NCBI GenBank assembly: GCA_018398815.1
Contig: CM031616.1
Coordinates: 75,527,369 to 75,591,368 of the forward strand
Length of the DNA stretch: 64,000 nucleotides
Origin: Conus ventricosus
Taxonomy: Eukaryota; Mollusca; Gastropoda; Neogastropoda; Conidae
Reading direction: 5' to 3'
Of this stretch, positions 55,186 to 64,000 are shown piece by piece (positions within the stretch are counted from its first letter, which is position 1; each line of letters opens with the position of its first letter). Position numbers and translations under genes: made by a program. Below the pieces are notes generated by a model that was not told the DNA's origin, did not search any database, and worked only from the letters and a program-made list of their open reading frames with translations.

Positions 55186-55762
55186 TGCAGTTTAGTGCTC
55201 ATCTAAGAGACATCAGGTGTGTGCAACATGAAATGGAATAAAAGAATTTAAATCACAAAGATAAAGGATAGAGCAGACAGTTGTCAGTTATTAGTAGGTA
55301 AACAAAAACACGGAGAGACAGAGAGAGAGAGAGAGACTCGTGTTGAGAGAGAGAGACAACGCACTGAGAGAGAGAGAAACACTTGCGCTGAGAGAGAGAA
55401 ACACATGCTGAGAGAGAGACATAACGAGAGGGAGAGAGAGACACCCACGCTGAGAGAGAGAGGGAGAGACCGTCGACCAGACTGATTCAGGTTTCAGTTT
55501 GATCAAGGTCTGATTTCATGGAGACTCTTCCATATACGGTACACCACACCTGCAAAGCCAGGAGACTACAATGCTTAGAGTCCACAGTTGAATGAATGAA
55601 GAAGTGGACAATTAAGTAAAGGAAAAATTAGGAGAAGGAGCTCATTCCTCAGATTTAAACAGACGCCTGACCTGCACATTAACCCAGCACACTGGTCATC
55701 ATACACAAAGGAATAGTTCAGCTGTAATGTGATGACACAGTACCACTGAGTCAGCGAGGATC
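55186..55762. repeat. Intron 7 with (GA)-rich tracts
   Basis: GA repeats broken by CACGC-type insertions lie at about 55313-55470; the rest is unassigned intron sequence. Confidence 0.7.
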
Positions 55763-56080
55763 CTATAGCATGTGATGATTGAATACCACTGAGTCAGCGA
55801 GGATCCATAGCATGTGATGACTGAATACCACTGAGTCAGTGAGGATCCATAGCATGTGATGACTGAATACCACTGAGTCAGCGAGGATCCATATCATGTG
55901 ATGACTGAATACCACTGAGTCAGCGAGGATCCATAGCATGTGATGACTGAATACCACTGAGTCAGCAAGGATCCATAGCATGTGATGGCTGAATACCACT
56001 GAGTCAGCGAGGATCCATAGCATGTGATGACTGAATACCACAGAGTCAGCGAGGATCCATAGCATGTGATGACTGAAACG
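55763..56080 (+). repeat. 42-bp minisatellite, about 8 copies
   Basis: The unit is GATGACTGAATACCACTGAG plus TCAGCGAGGATCCATAGCATGT. Each unit contains GGATCC. Forty-two bases is 14 codons, so it too leaves an open frame on the minus strand. Confidence 0.93.
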
Positions 56081-56394
56081 CATCACTCACATCACTGACA
56101 TGTGTAAACAAAGTCTGTTGGGGGCATGCAGTTCTTTATCTGTGCAGGGTATGACTCAAGTGAGCAGGATTTACGTCCCTTATATAGGTGGCTGTTTTGA
56201 TTTCCTCACATGGCGCTGAGTGGCTTGTTTAGCGCTATGGTGCCAGTGAAGTTGGGTATTATTTGAGGAAGTTTCTGGATTTTAGTGAACGGGGCATTGG
56301 GATGGGAGTGGGTGGAGGGAAGGAGGGGGGGGGGGGGGGGGGGGTGCAGGGGGGGAGCAGTTTCCCATCAAATACAATGAAAGGATTTTCATAC
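56081..56394. other. Intron 7 spacer with a G run
   Basis: A run of about 20 G lies at 56325-56344. Nothing else is recognised. Confidence 0.6.
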
Positions 56395-57748
56395 CCTCCA
56401 GGTTTCACACATGCATTTAAACATTTTATAGCAAGTTTCACACATGCATTTAAACATTTTACAGCAGGTTTCACACATGCATTTAAACATTTTATAGCAG
56501 GTTTCACACATGCATTTAAACATTTTATAGCAGGTTTCACACATGCATTTAAACATTTTATAGCAGGTTTCACACATGCATTTAAACATTTTATAGCAGG
56601 TTTCACACATGCATTTAAACATTTTATAGCAGGTTTCACACATGCATTTAAACATTTTATAGCAGGTTTCACACATGCATTTAAACATTTTATAGCAGGT
56701 TTCACACATGCATTTAAACATTTTATAGCAGGTTTCACACATGCATTTAAACATTTTATAGCAGGTTTCACACATGCATTTAAACATTTTATAGCAGGTT
56801 TCACACATGCATTTAAACATTTTATAGCAGGTTTCACACATGCATTTAAACATTTTATAGCAAGTTTCACACATGCATTTAAACATTTTATAGCAGGTTT
56901 CACACATGCATTTAAACATTTTATAGCAGGTTTCACACATGCATTTAAACATTTTATAGCAGGTTTCACACATGCATGTAAACATTTTATAGCAGGTTTC
57001 ACACATGCATTTAAACATTTTATAGCAGGTTTCACACATGCATGTAAACATTTTATAGCAGGTTTCACACATGCATTTAAACATTTTATAGCAGGTTTCA
57101 CACATGCATTTAAACATTTTATAGCAGGTTTCACACATGCATTTAAACATTTTATAGCAGGTTTCACACATGCATTTAAACATTTTATAGCAGGTTTCAC
57201 ACATGCATTTAAACATTTTATAGCAGGTTTCACACATGCATTTAAACATTTTATAGCAGGTTTCACACATGCATTTAAACATTTTATAGCAGGTTTCACA
57301 CATGCATGTAAACATTTTATAGCAGGTTTCACACATGCATTTAAAATTTTATAGCAGGTTTCACACATGCATGTAAACATTTTATAGCAGGTTTCACACA
57401 TGCATTTAAACATTTTATAGCAGGTTTCACACATGCATTTAAACATTTTATAGCAGGTTTCACACATGCAATTAAACATTTTATAGCAGGTTTCACACAT
57501 GCATTTAAACATTTTATAGCAGGTTTCACACATGCATTTAAACATTTTATAGCAGGTTTCACACATGCATTTAAACATTTTATAGCAGGTTTCACACATG
57601 CATTTAAACATTTTATAGCAGGTTTCACACATGCATTTAAACATTTTATAGCAGGTTTCACACATGCATTTAAACATTTTATAGCAGGTTTCACACATGC
57701 ATTTAAACATTTTATAGCAGGTTTCACACATGCATTTAAACATTTTAG
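56395..57748 (+). repeat. 33-bp minisatellite, about 41 copies
   Basis: The unit is GCAGGTTTCACACATGCATT plus TAAACATTTTATA, very uniform, with rare substitutions (CATGTAAAC, AGCAAG). Thirty-three bases is 11 codons, which explains open frames of up to 494 codons on both strands. Confidence 0.96.
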
Positions 57749-58470
57749 GTTTTGGTTCTCATAAACTTGTCATTTTCTCTAAAAAAAAAAAAAGAAGATC
57801 TATCAGAAGTGACATTTTGGTGTAAAACAGAACTTATGTCAGCAATCCCGCATAAACATTTTGTTGCTGGCAAAATTGAAGGTCGTAGAGATTAATGAAT
57901 CAGTCCTTTCTGACATGAAAAGGTGGGTTCTATTTTCCTTGTGTTAGAATTGTTTTGAGGTGATACTTAACTCAGAGGGCTAACAGTCTTCCTGGAAGGA
58001 GGTTGGCTGTCATTTTACATATCTCTACATAGTGTGAAATATAGAATCTGTTCCTCAGTGTCCTTGTTCACATGCATGTCAGTTGATAGAAAGTCTTCAG
58101 AACAGCAGTGTGCCCTTGTGTTATGAGAATAGATTGACTTGTATTTTGTCTTTATAGTCAAATAGGTCCAAAAGTTCAGAAATGGCACACACTATGTTTA
58201 GATCAGGAAAAGAGTACCTCTGCTTTGTGTCAAAAGGCTGAAAGTATCGGCTTTCAAAAAGAAGAAGCGTGATTGTGGTTTAATGTTTGGGAACTCTTTG
58301 TGACAAAATGCTGGACAGGAGTAAGGAATAATGGAACGATTCTAGACTACCATTAAGCGGACAAACTGTACAACTTTTTTTTTTCTTTTTTCAAAAAGGT
58401 ATTGTTTATGTAACGAAACGCAGTGATACCCACTCAGGAAGGTTTATGTGTATTTCTCTCCCTTGTCAAG
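57749..58470. other. Intron 7, right part
   Basis: Unassigned intron sequence with short A and T runs; ends in the acceptor TTTCTCTCCCTTGTCAAG. Confidence 0.55.
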
Positions 58471-58609
58471 GGCTACAAAGCAGAGATCACCTCACGCAAG
58501 GGGACAAAAGGGCTGAAAGTGTGCGTGTCTTGTGCTCGGGCCATGCGGGGACGACACAAGCTGGAGGCGCTGCCCCCTAGTACACCCTTCGCCTGTGCCA
58601 TGGGAGAGG
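58471..58609 (+). CDS. DCDC1: DCDC1-like exon 8
   Basis: The exon begins in phase 0 after CTTGTCAAG and reads GYKAEITSRKGTKGLKVCVS, CARAMRGRHKLEALPPSTPF, then ACAMGE and one extra base before GTCAGT. The basic stretch and the Cys residues are conserved-looking. It joins exon 7 and exon 9 in phase. The donor runs straight into a (GT)n tract. Confidence 0.75.
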
Positions 58610-59499
58610 GTCAGTGTGTGTGTGTGTGTGTGTATGTGTGTGTATTTGTGTGTGTGTGTATTTTTGTGTGTGTGTGTGTATTTGTGTATGTGCGTGTGTG
58701 TGTTTGTGTGTGTGTGTACATGCTCTCCTGTTTAACATTTTTTCTCTAGAAGTGACATTAGATGTGTGTGTGTGTGTGTGTGCACATACACGCATGCATG
58801 TATTCATATATGTGTGTCTGAGTGCGTGTTCATGCATGTATGAATTTTTCACATAAACCTGCACAAAAAATAGCGTGATATTTAGTCAGCTCTGCACAGC
58901 AGGAGACAAGCACAGGTCACCATCATGGTCAACACCAGCAAAGTGCTCCAAGGTGTTTCACAGTGACACAGTCACACACCACAGTGGAACCCCACTGCTT
59001 CATTTCAATCATTCTCATCTTCAGTGATCATCATCTACACCTGTTCTTCTCTCACTTTTCAGCGTATCAAGGGGAGCTCACTTTGAGGGTGAAAAAAAAG
59101 CAGATGACTTAGCTCCCTTGATTTTTCTTTTTTTTTCTTCTTTTTTTTTTGGTATGTGTCTTTCTCAGGAGTTATGTTCAAAGTTTGGTGAGGCGTACAA
59201 TGTGCTTGAGAAGTAAAATTTTCTTTTTGAATTTAAGAGAAAAAAATTTTGCGTTAATTCCTTTGTGCATGCCCATCTTGCGCCAAATTTGACAACGCTA
59301 AGTGATTGCCAGTTCTTCATTTTTGTTTGCCCCGAGTGTTGTTTATCTGGCCTGAAGAAGGCCTGAGAGGTTGAAACGCGTCATGTTTTGTCTCGTGATT
59401 CGTTTGTCCTCGTTGTTTGTCCCTGAGTTATCATAAACCCTTGTTAAGATTTCAGTTCTCTTATTTCTTTGATGTGCTTATGCATGGTTTGCCGTGCAG
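58610..59499. other. Intron 8
   Basis: (GT)n at 58614-58730 and again at about 58760-58785, then unassigned sequence. The segment near 59350-59400 (CTGAAGAAGGCCTGAGAGGT, then GAAACGCGTC) looks like part of a dispersed repeat. It ends in GGTTTGCCGTGCAG. Confidence 0.6.
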
Positions 59500-59756
59500 C
59501 CAAGAAACACAAGCTGACGTCCACGGGCAGTTTCCGTGTGCTGAACGGCAAGGTGGACCTGTCCACGCACGAGGCTGACATCACTCTTCAGAAGTGGGAG
59601 GAGCAGCTGGAGAACCTCCGCCAGCAGACGACCTTGACCATCTACAAAGAGATCAACGCCCGCCCGCACGGTCATCACGGTCAAGGTCATGGCTTACAAG
59701 AACGGAGAAGGTCGTAATGCGGGCCGGTGAAATCGTCTGTGGTCGACGGTTGAGGG
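59500..59756 (+). CDS. DCDC1: DCDC1-like exon 9: start of the next doublecortin domain, two one-base insertions
   Basis: Two bases complete Ala with exon 8. The exon then reads KKHKLTSTGSFRVLNGKVDL, STHEADITLQKWEEQLENLR and QQTTLTIYKEINA. Near 59660 one extra base shifts the frame. The shifted frame carries TVITVKVMAYKNGEGRNAG, the first strand of a doublecortin domain (VKVMAYKNG). A second extra base near 59733 leads to EIVCGRRLR before GTGAGTGTG. The two changes lie 70 bp apart and could be sequencing errors or signs of decay. The domain's second half would lie beyond the window. Confidence 0.7.
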
Positions 59757-59817
59757 GTGAGTGTGCAGAGGGGGAGGTGGTGAGGGGATGGAAGAGGGGT
59801 GTTAGTCATTTGGTGTG

Positions 59818-59857
<40 letters not shown>

Positions 59858-59933
59858 TTGTGTGTGTGTGTATGGATTGTGTGTGTGTGTGGTGTGTGTG
59901 TGTGTTGGTTGTGTGTGTGTATGTGTGTGTGTG

Positions 59934-59998
<65 letters not shown>

Positions 59999-60035
59999 TG
60001 TGTGGTGTATGTGTGTGTGTGTGTTGTGTGTGTGT

Positions 60036-60101
<66 letters not shown>

Positions 60102-61800
60102 TGTATGTATGTGTGTGGTGAGTGTGTGTGGTGTGTGTGTGTGTGTGTGTATGTGTGTGTGGTGTATGTGTGGGTGTGTGTGTGTGTGGGTGTGGGTGTG
60201 TTGTGTGTGGTGGGGTGTGTGTGTGTTGTGTGTGTTGTGGGTGTTGGTGGTGGTGTTGTTGTTGTGGTGTGTGTGGGGTGTGTGGTGGATGTTGGTGTGT
60301 TGGGTTGTGGGTGGGTGGGTGGGGTGGGTGTGTTGGGTTGGTGGGGGTGGTGTGGTGTGTGTGTGTGTGGGGTGGGGGGTGGTGGGTGTTGGGTGTTGGT
60401 GTGTGTGTGTGGGTGTTTGGTGTGGGGTGGGTGGGGGTGTGTTTTGGGTGTGTGGTGTTGTTGTGGGGTGGTTGTGTGTGTGGTGTGTGTGTGGTTGTGT
60501 TGTGTGGTGTGTGTGTATGTGGTTGTTGGTGGTGTGGTGTGTGGGTGTGTGTGTGGGTATGTGTTTTGTGTGTGTGTGTGTGTGGGTGGGGTGTTGGTTT
60601 TTGTGTGGGTGGTGTGGTGTGGTGTGTTTGTGTGTGTGTTTGTGGTGTGTGTGGGGTGTGGTGGGGGTGTGTGGTGTGTGGGGGGAGTGTGGTGGTGTGG
60701 TGTGTGTGGTGTGGTGGGTGTATGGTGGGGTGTGTGGGGTGGGTGTGTGGGTGTGGGGGTGTGGTGGTGGGGTGTGTGGTGTGTGGTGTGGGGGGGGTGT
60801 GTGGTGTGTGTGTGTGGGGTGGGTGTGGGTGGGTGGGTGTGGTGTGTGGGGGGGGTGTTGTGTATGTGTGGGGTGTGTGTGTGTGTGGTGGGGTGTGTTG
60901 TGTGTGGGTTGTGTGGTGGGTGTGTGTGGGTGGTGGTGTGTGGTTGTGTGGTGGGTGAGTGGTGTGTGTGTGGTGTGTGTGTGTGGTTGGTGTGTGGGTG
61001 GTGGGGTGTGGTGGTGGGGTGGTGTGGGTGTGTGTGTGTGTGGGTGTTGTGTGTGGGGTGTGTGTGGGTGGGGTGTGGTGTGTGTGTGGTGTGGTAGGGT
61101 GTGGGTGGTGTGTTTGTGTGTTTGGTGTGTATGTGGGTGTGTGTTGTGTGTGTGTGGTGGGTGTGTGGTGTGTGGTGTGTGTGTGTGTTGTGTGTGGGTG
61201 GTGTGGTGTGTGTGTTGTGGTGTGTGGGTATGTGTGTGGGGTGTGTTGTGGGGGTGTGTGTGTGTGTGGTGTTGTGATTGGGGTGTGTGTGGGTGTGTGT
61301 GTGGTGTGTGTGTATGTGTGTGTGTTTGGTGTGTGTGTGTGTGTGTGTGTGTGTGGTGGGTGTTGTGTGTGTGTGTTGTGTGTGTGTTGTGGGGATGTCG
61401 TGTGGTATGGCAAGGGTTGTATTTTTTTTTTTTTGATAATGTAATGTGTGAGGTTGGTGGTGTGGGTGGTGTATGTGTGTGGTGGGTGAGTGTTGTGGGG
61501 GTGGTGGTGTGGTGTGGTTTGGGGAAAGTGTTTTGGGTTTTGTGGGTGGGGTGTTTTTGTTTGGGGGGGTTTTGGGGAGGGTGGGGGGTGGGGGGTTGGG
61601 GGGGTGGATGTTGTTGGGGGGTGGTGGGGTGGGGGGGGTTTGGGGGGGAATGTTTTTGGGTTGGGGGGGGGGGGGGTTGTTGTGGTTTTGTGTGTGGGGG
61701 GTTTGGGTGGGGGGGGGGGGGTGTAATTGGGGTGGGGGGGGGGGGCGTCGGCAAGTGTGTGCTTTTTGTACGCGTGTGGCAGGCTATTGTTTAAATGCAG
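59757..61800 (+). repeat. (GT)n-derived low-complexity tract, about 1.9 kb
   Basis: Simple GT repeats from 59818 grade into GTG/GGT-rich sequence and, after 61400, into G runs with obvious base-calling noise. Open frames of up to 659 codons (Cys/Val/Gly or His/Thr/Pro runs) are by-products. Confidence 0.93.
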
Positions 61801-62559
61801 GATCTTAGAATTTTTTGGTATATCCTGAGGGGGGTTTGTAGTCGAAAGGTTATGTGCATGATTTGCAAATATTGCATGAGTTTGAACAATTCATGGAGTG
61901 AGTTGTTGGGGGCTATTCGCGTAAACATTGATTCATTAAAGGGATTTTAAAATGGGCCAAAGGAAATTTTTAAAATTCAATTTTTTTTTTTTTTTGCAAC
62001 ATAAACAGCTTCAGATGAAATATTGGGCACATCGATGGATGCTTTAAACGGAAAACAGGGTTTCATTCTAATGAAAATACTGCATTTTTTTAAAAAAAGG
62101 ATGTTCACAGGCGGGTATCAAAGAATGTTTCTTTTTTCTTTTTTTTTTTAAATGAAACTAAATTTGGATAGAATTAAATACAGACAGCGTTTTTGCAGTT
62201 TTCTGTTCCTCAAATCTTTCTACAAAAAAATTTTACCATGCCGTCATCAAGGACGAAAAAGGAACTGCATTTGTACACTGCCTCAAACATATAGAGTAAA
62301 CAGCTCCCGTTAACAAACAACCAAAAATTTTAACATTTAGAACGATGCACAATATTAAGCAAATTTAAGGGGTGAAAAAAAGGGTTTATTTTTTCCACCC
62401 AAACTTATGATTGTGAACAAGGTTTCGATAGGAATGAAGGTGGGATTTTTTTATTTCCTAAGCTAAAAAAAAAAAGGGAAAAGACCCTGTGATTTTTTAT
62501 CATGCAAAAAACAGAAGGTTTGGGGACATGCACTTCTTTAACTTCCGTGAAATACTGTT
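61801..62559. other. Noisy unassigned sequence
   Basis: A- and T-run-rich sequence of low base quality. No gene or element is recognised. Confidence 0.5.
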
Positions 62560-64000
62560 GCACCCTTTTCACATGAAACAGAAGAAGGTTCAAACAACGC
62601 ACATTCTGTGAACATACACAGTGAAATGACTTGTATGACACCTTTGTCACATGGAAAAGACAAAGGCTTCAAAGCAAAGCACATTCGTACCCTATACAGT
62701 GAAGACTTGATGACACCTTGTCACATGGAAAAAGAAGAAGGGTTTTTATAAGGGAACGCACTTCTGGCCATATCACAGGAAATACTTTTTTTTTACACCT
62801 TTTTTCACATGGAAACAGACGAAGGCTTTCAGAAGGCAACGCACATTCTGTGCACATATCACAGTGAAATGACTTGATGACCCTTTGTACATGGAAACAG
62901 ACAAACTTTCAAAGGGAACGCACATTCTGTGACACTATCCAGTGAAAAGACTTGTTACACCTTTGTCACATGGGAAAAAGACAAGGCTTTCGAAAGGCAA
63001 CGCCAAATTTTTGACCAAAAATTTACAGTGAAAGACTTGTATGACACCTTTTCACTGGGAAAAAATAGAAGGCTTTCAGAAGGGGAACGCACATTTTGGA
63101 ACAAATCAAGTGAAATGACTTGATACACCTTTTTTCACATGAAACAGACAAAGCTTTCAGAAGGCAACGCACATTCTGTGACACAATTTCCCAGAAATGA
63201 CTTTTTTGACACCTTTGTCACTGGGAAAAAAACGAAGGCTTTCAGAAGGGAACCACAAACTGTACACAATCACAGTGAAAAATTTATGACACCTTTGTCA
63301 CATGGGAAAAAGGGCAAAGGCTTTAGAAGGCAACGCACATTCTGTAACATATCACAGTGAATACTTGTATGACACCTTTTGTCACTGGAAACAACAGAAC
63401 TTTCAAAGGCAACGCACATTTGTGACACATAACAGGAAAAAGACTTGTATGACCCTTTGTCACATGGAAAAAACAGAAAGGGTTTCAGAAGAAAAGCACA
63501 TTCGTGACCAACACAGTGAAATGACTTTTATGAAACCTTTTTCAAGGAAAAAGACAGAAGCTTTCAGAAGGCAAAAGCAATTCGTGACCATTCACATGAA
63601 ATGACTTGTATGAACCTTTGCACATGGGAAAAAGACAGAAGGCTTTCACTTGTTGACACCTTGTCACATGAAAACAACAAAGGGTTTTTTCTTGTAGCAC
63701 CTTTTTCACATGGAAACAGCAGAAGGCTTTCCCACTTTATGACCCTTTGTCACATGGAAAAAAAGACAAAGGCTTTCAGAAGGAAAACCCCATTCTGGAC
63801 AATATCACAGGAAATGATTGTATGACACCTTTTCACATGGAAAAAACAGAAGGCTTTCCTTTAGGGGCCCCTTTTTCACATGGAAAAAGCGAAGGGTTTT
63901 AGAAGGCAAGCACTTCGTGACACATATCACATGAAATGACTTTTATGACACTTTGTCACATGGGGAAAAAGACAGAAGGGTTTTTAGAAGGGGAATGCAC
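62560..64000 (+). repeat. Satellite of about 86 bp, about 16 copies, running off the window
   Basis: The unit contains GACACCTTTGTCACATGGAA, GGCTTTCAGAAGGCAACGCA, CATTCTGTGACACATATCAC and AGTGAAATGACTTGTAT. Copies vary mostly by homopolymer indels, so the true identity between copies is probably higher than it looks. Short frames across it are not genes. Confidence 0.85.

Noticed and set aside
56259..57743. A 494-codon Cys-rich frame (MFKCMCETCYK-type repeat) resembling a repetitive secreted protein
   Set aside because: Produced by the 33-bp array; the opposite strand is equally open, and the frame shifts through single-base variants without a protein-like boundary.
59345..59400. A hammerhead ribozyme (CTGAAGA ... 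GAAAC ... GTC) of the kind found in Penelope-like elements
   Set aside because: The core words are present, but bases flanking the CTGAAGA and following the GTC do not pair to form stem I, and stem III is minimal. More likely part of a dispersed repeat.
59799..61808. Long Cys/Val and His/Thr/Pro frames, up to 659 codons
   Set aside because: Translation of GT-derived low-complexity sequence; noisy G runs decide where they stop.

Overview
The window looks like a stretch of a marine invertebrate genome, probably a mollusc or other lophotrochozoan. This is inferred from one intron-rich animal gene, Tc1, Maverick and LINE elements, tRNA-like SINE remnants and a very heavy load of mini- and microsatellites. 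No bacterial operon, rRNA gene or CRISPR array is visible. Three N gaps (1748-1847, 11885-12884, 42797-42896) mark scaffold joins. Two stretches (about 17400-27165 and 61400-64000) carry the dense homopolymer and indel noise of unpolished long reads, so breaks there may not be biological.

Layout. 1-4772: a dead Tc1-like transposase, an AT-rich duplicated repeat and microsatellites. 4773-27609: a Maverick/Polinton-like element. Foldback hairpins close both ends, and two inverted arms of about 5.5 kb carry the same block of genes (integrase, small virion-region genes, polymerase C-terminus). Between the arms lie single-copy genes: packaging ATPase, a minor-capsid-like gene, a second virion-region gene, a coiled-coil/membrane gene and the body of a family B DNA polymerase. 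A 5'-truncated LINE has split the left polymerase copy. All the large genes are broken; only small ORFs remain open.

27634-59756: nine exons on the + strand of a doublecortin-domain gene resembling DCDC1. Reading phases agree from exon to exon: 27634-27771, 29297-29543, 31092-31267, 38941-39073, 41326-41517, 42939-43159, 53053-53123, 58471-58609 and 59500-59756. Exons 4 and 9 carry single-base indels. The gene enters from outside the window on the left and probably continues to the right.

The introns are swollen by tandem arrays, several of which start at splice sites. They include a 66-bp array of about 79 copies in which every unit carries a 3' splice-site motif (33715-38935), a roughly 42-bp array copied from an exon end plus its donor (32843-33135), a 12-bp array (49316-52345), and 34-, 35-, 30-, 42- and 33-bp arrays. 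Long ORFs over these arrays exist only because many unit lengths are multiples of three. The introns also hold an LTR-like element with TG...CA ends and a 5-bp target duplication (43331-45535), a transposon with perfect 143-bp inverted ends (45598-46685) and a Gypsy-like remnant (48178-49207). The right edge (62560-64000) is a noisy satellite of about 86 bp.

The most interesting points are the splice-site-seeded arrays of the DCDC1-like gene, the unusual ends and arms of the Maverick, and the Maverick end lying only 24 bp from an exon.
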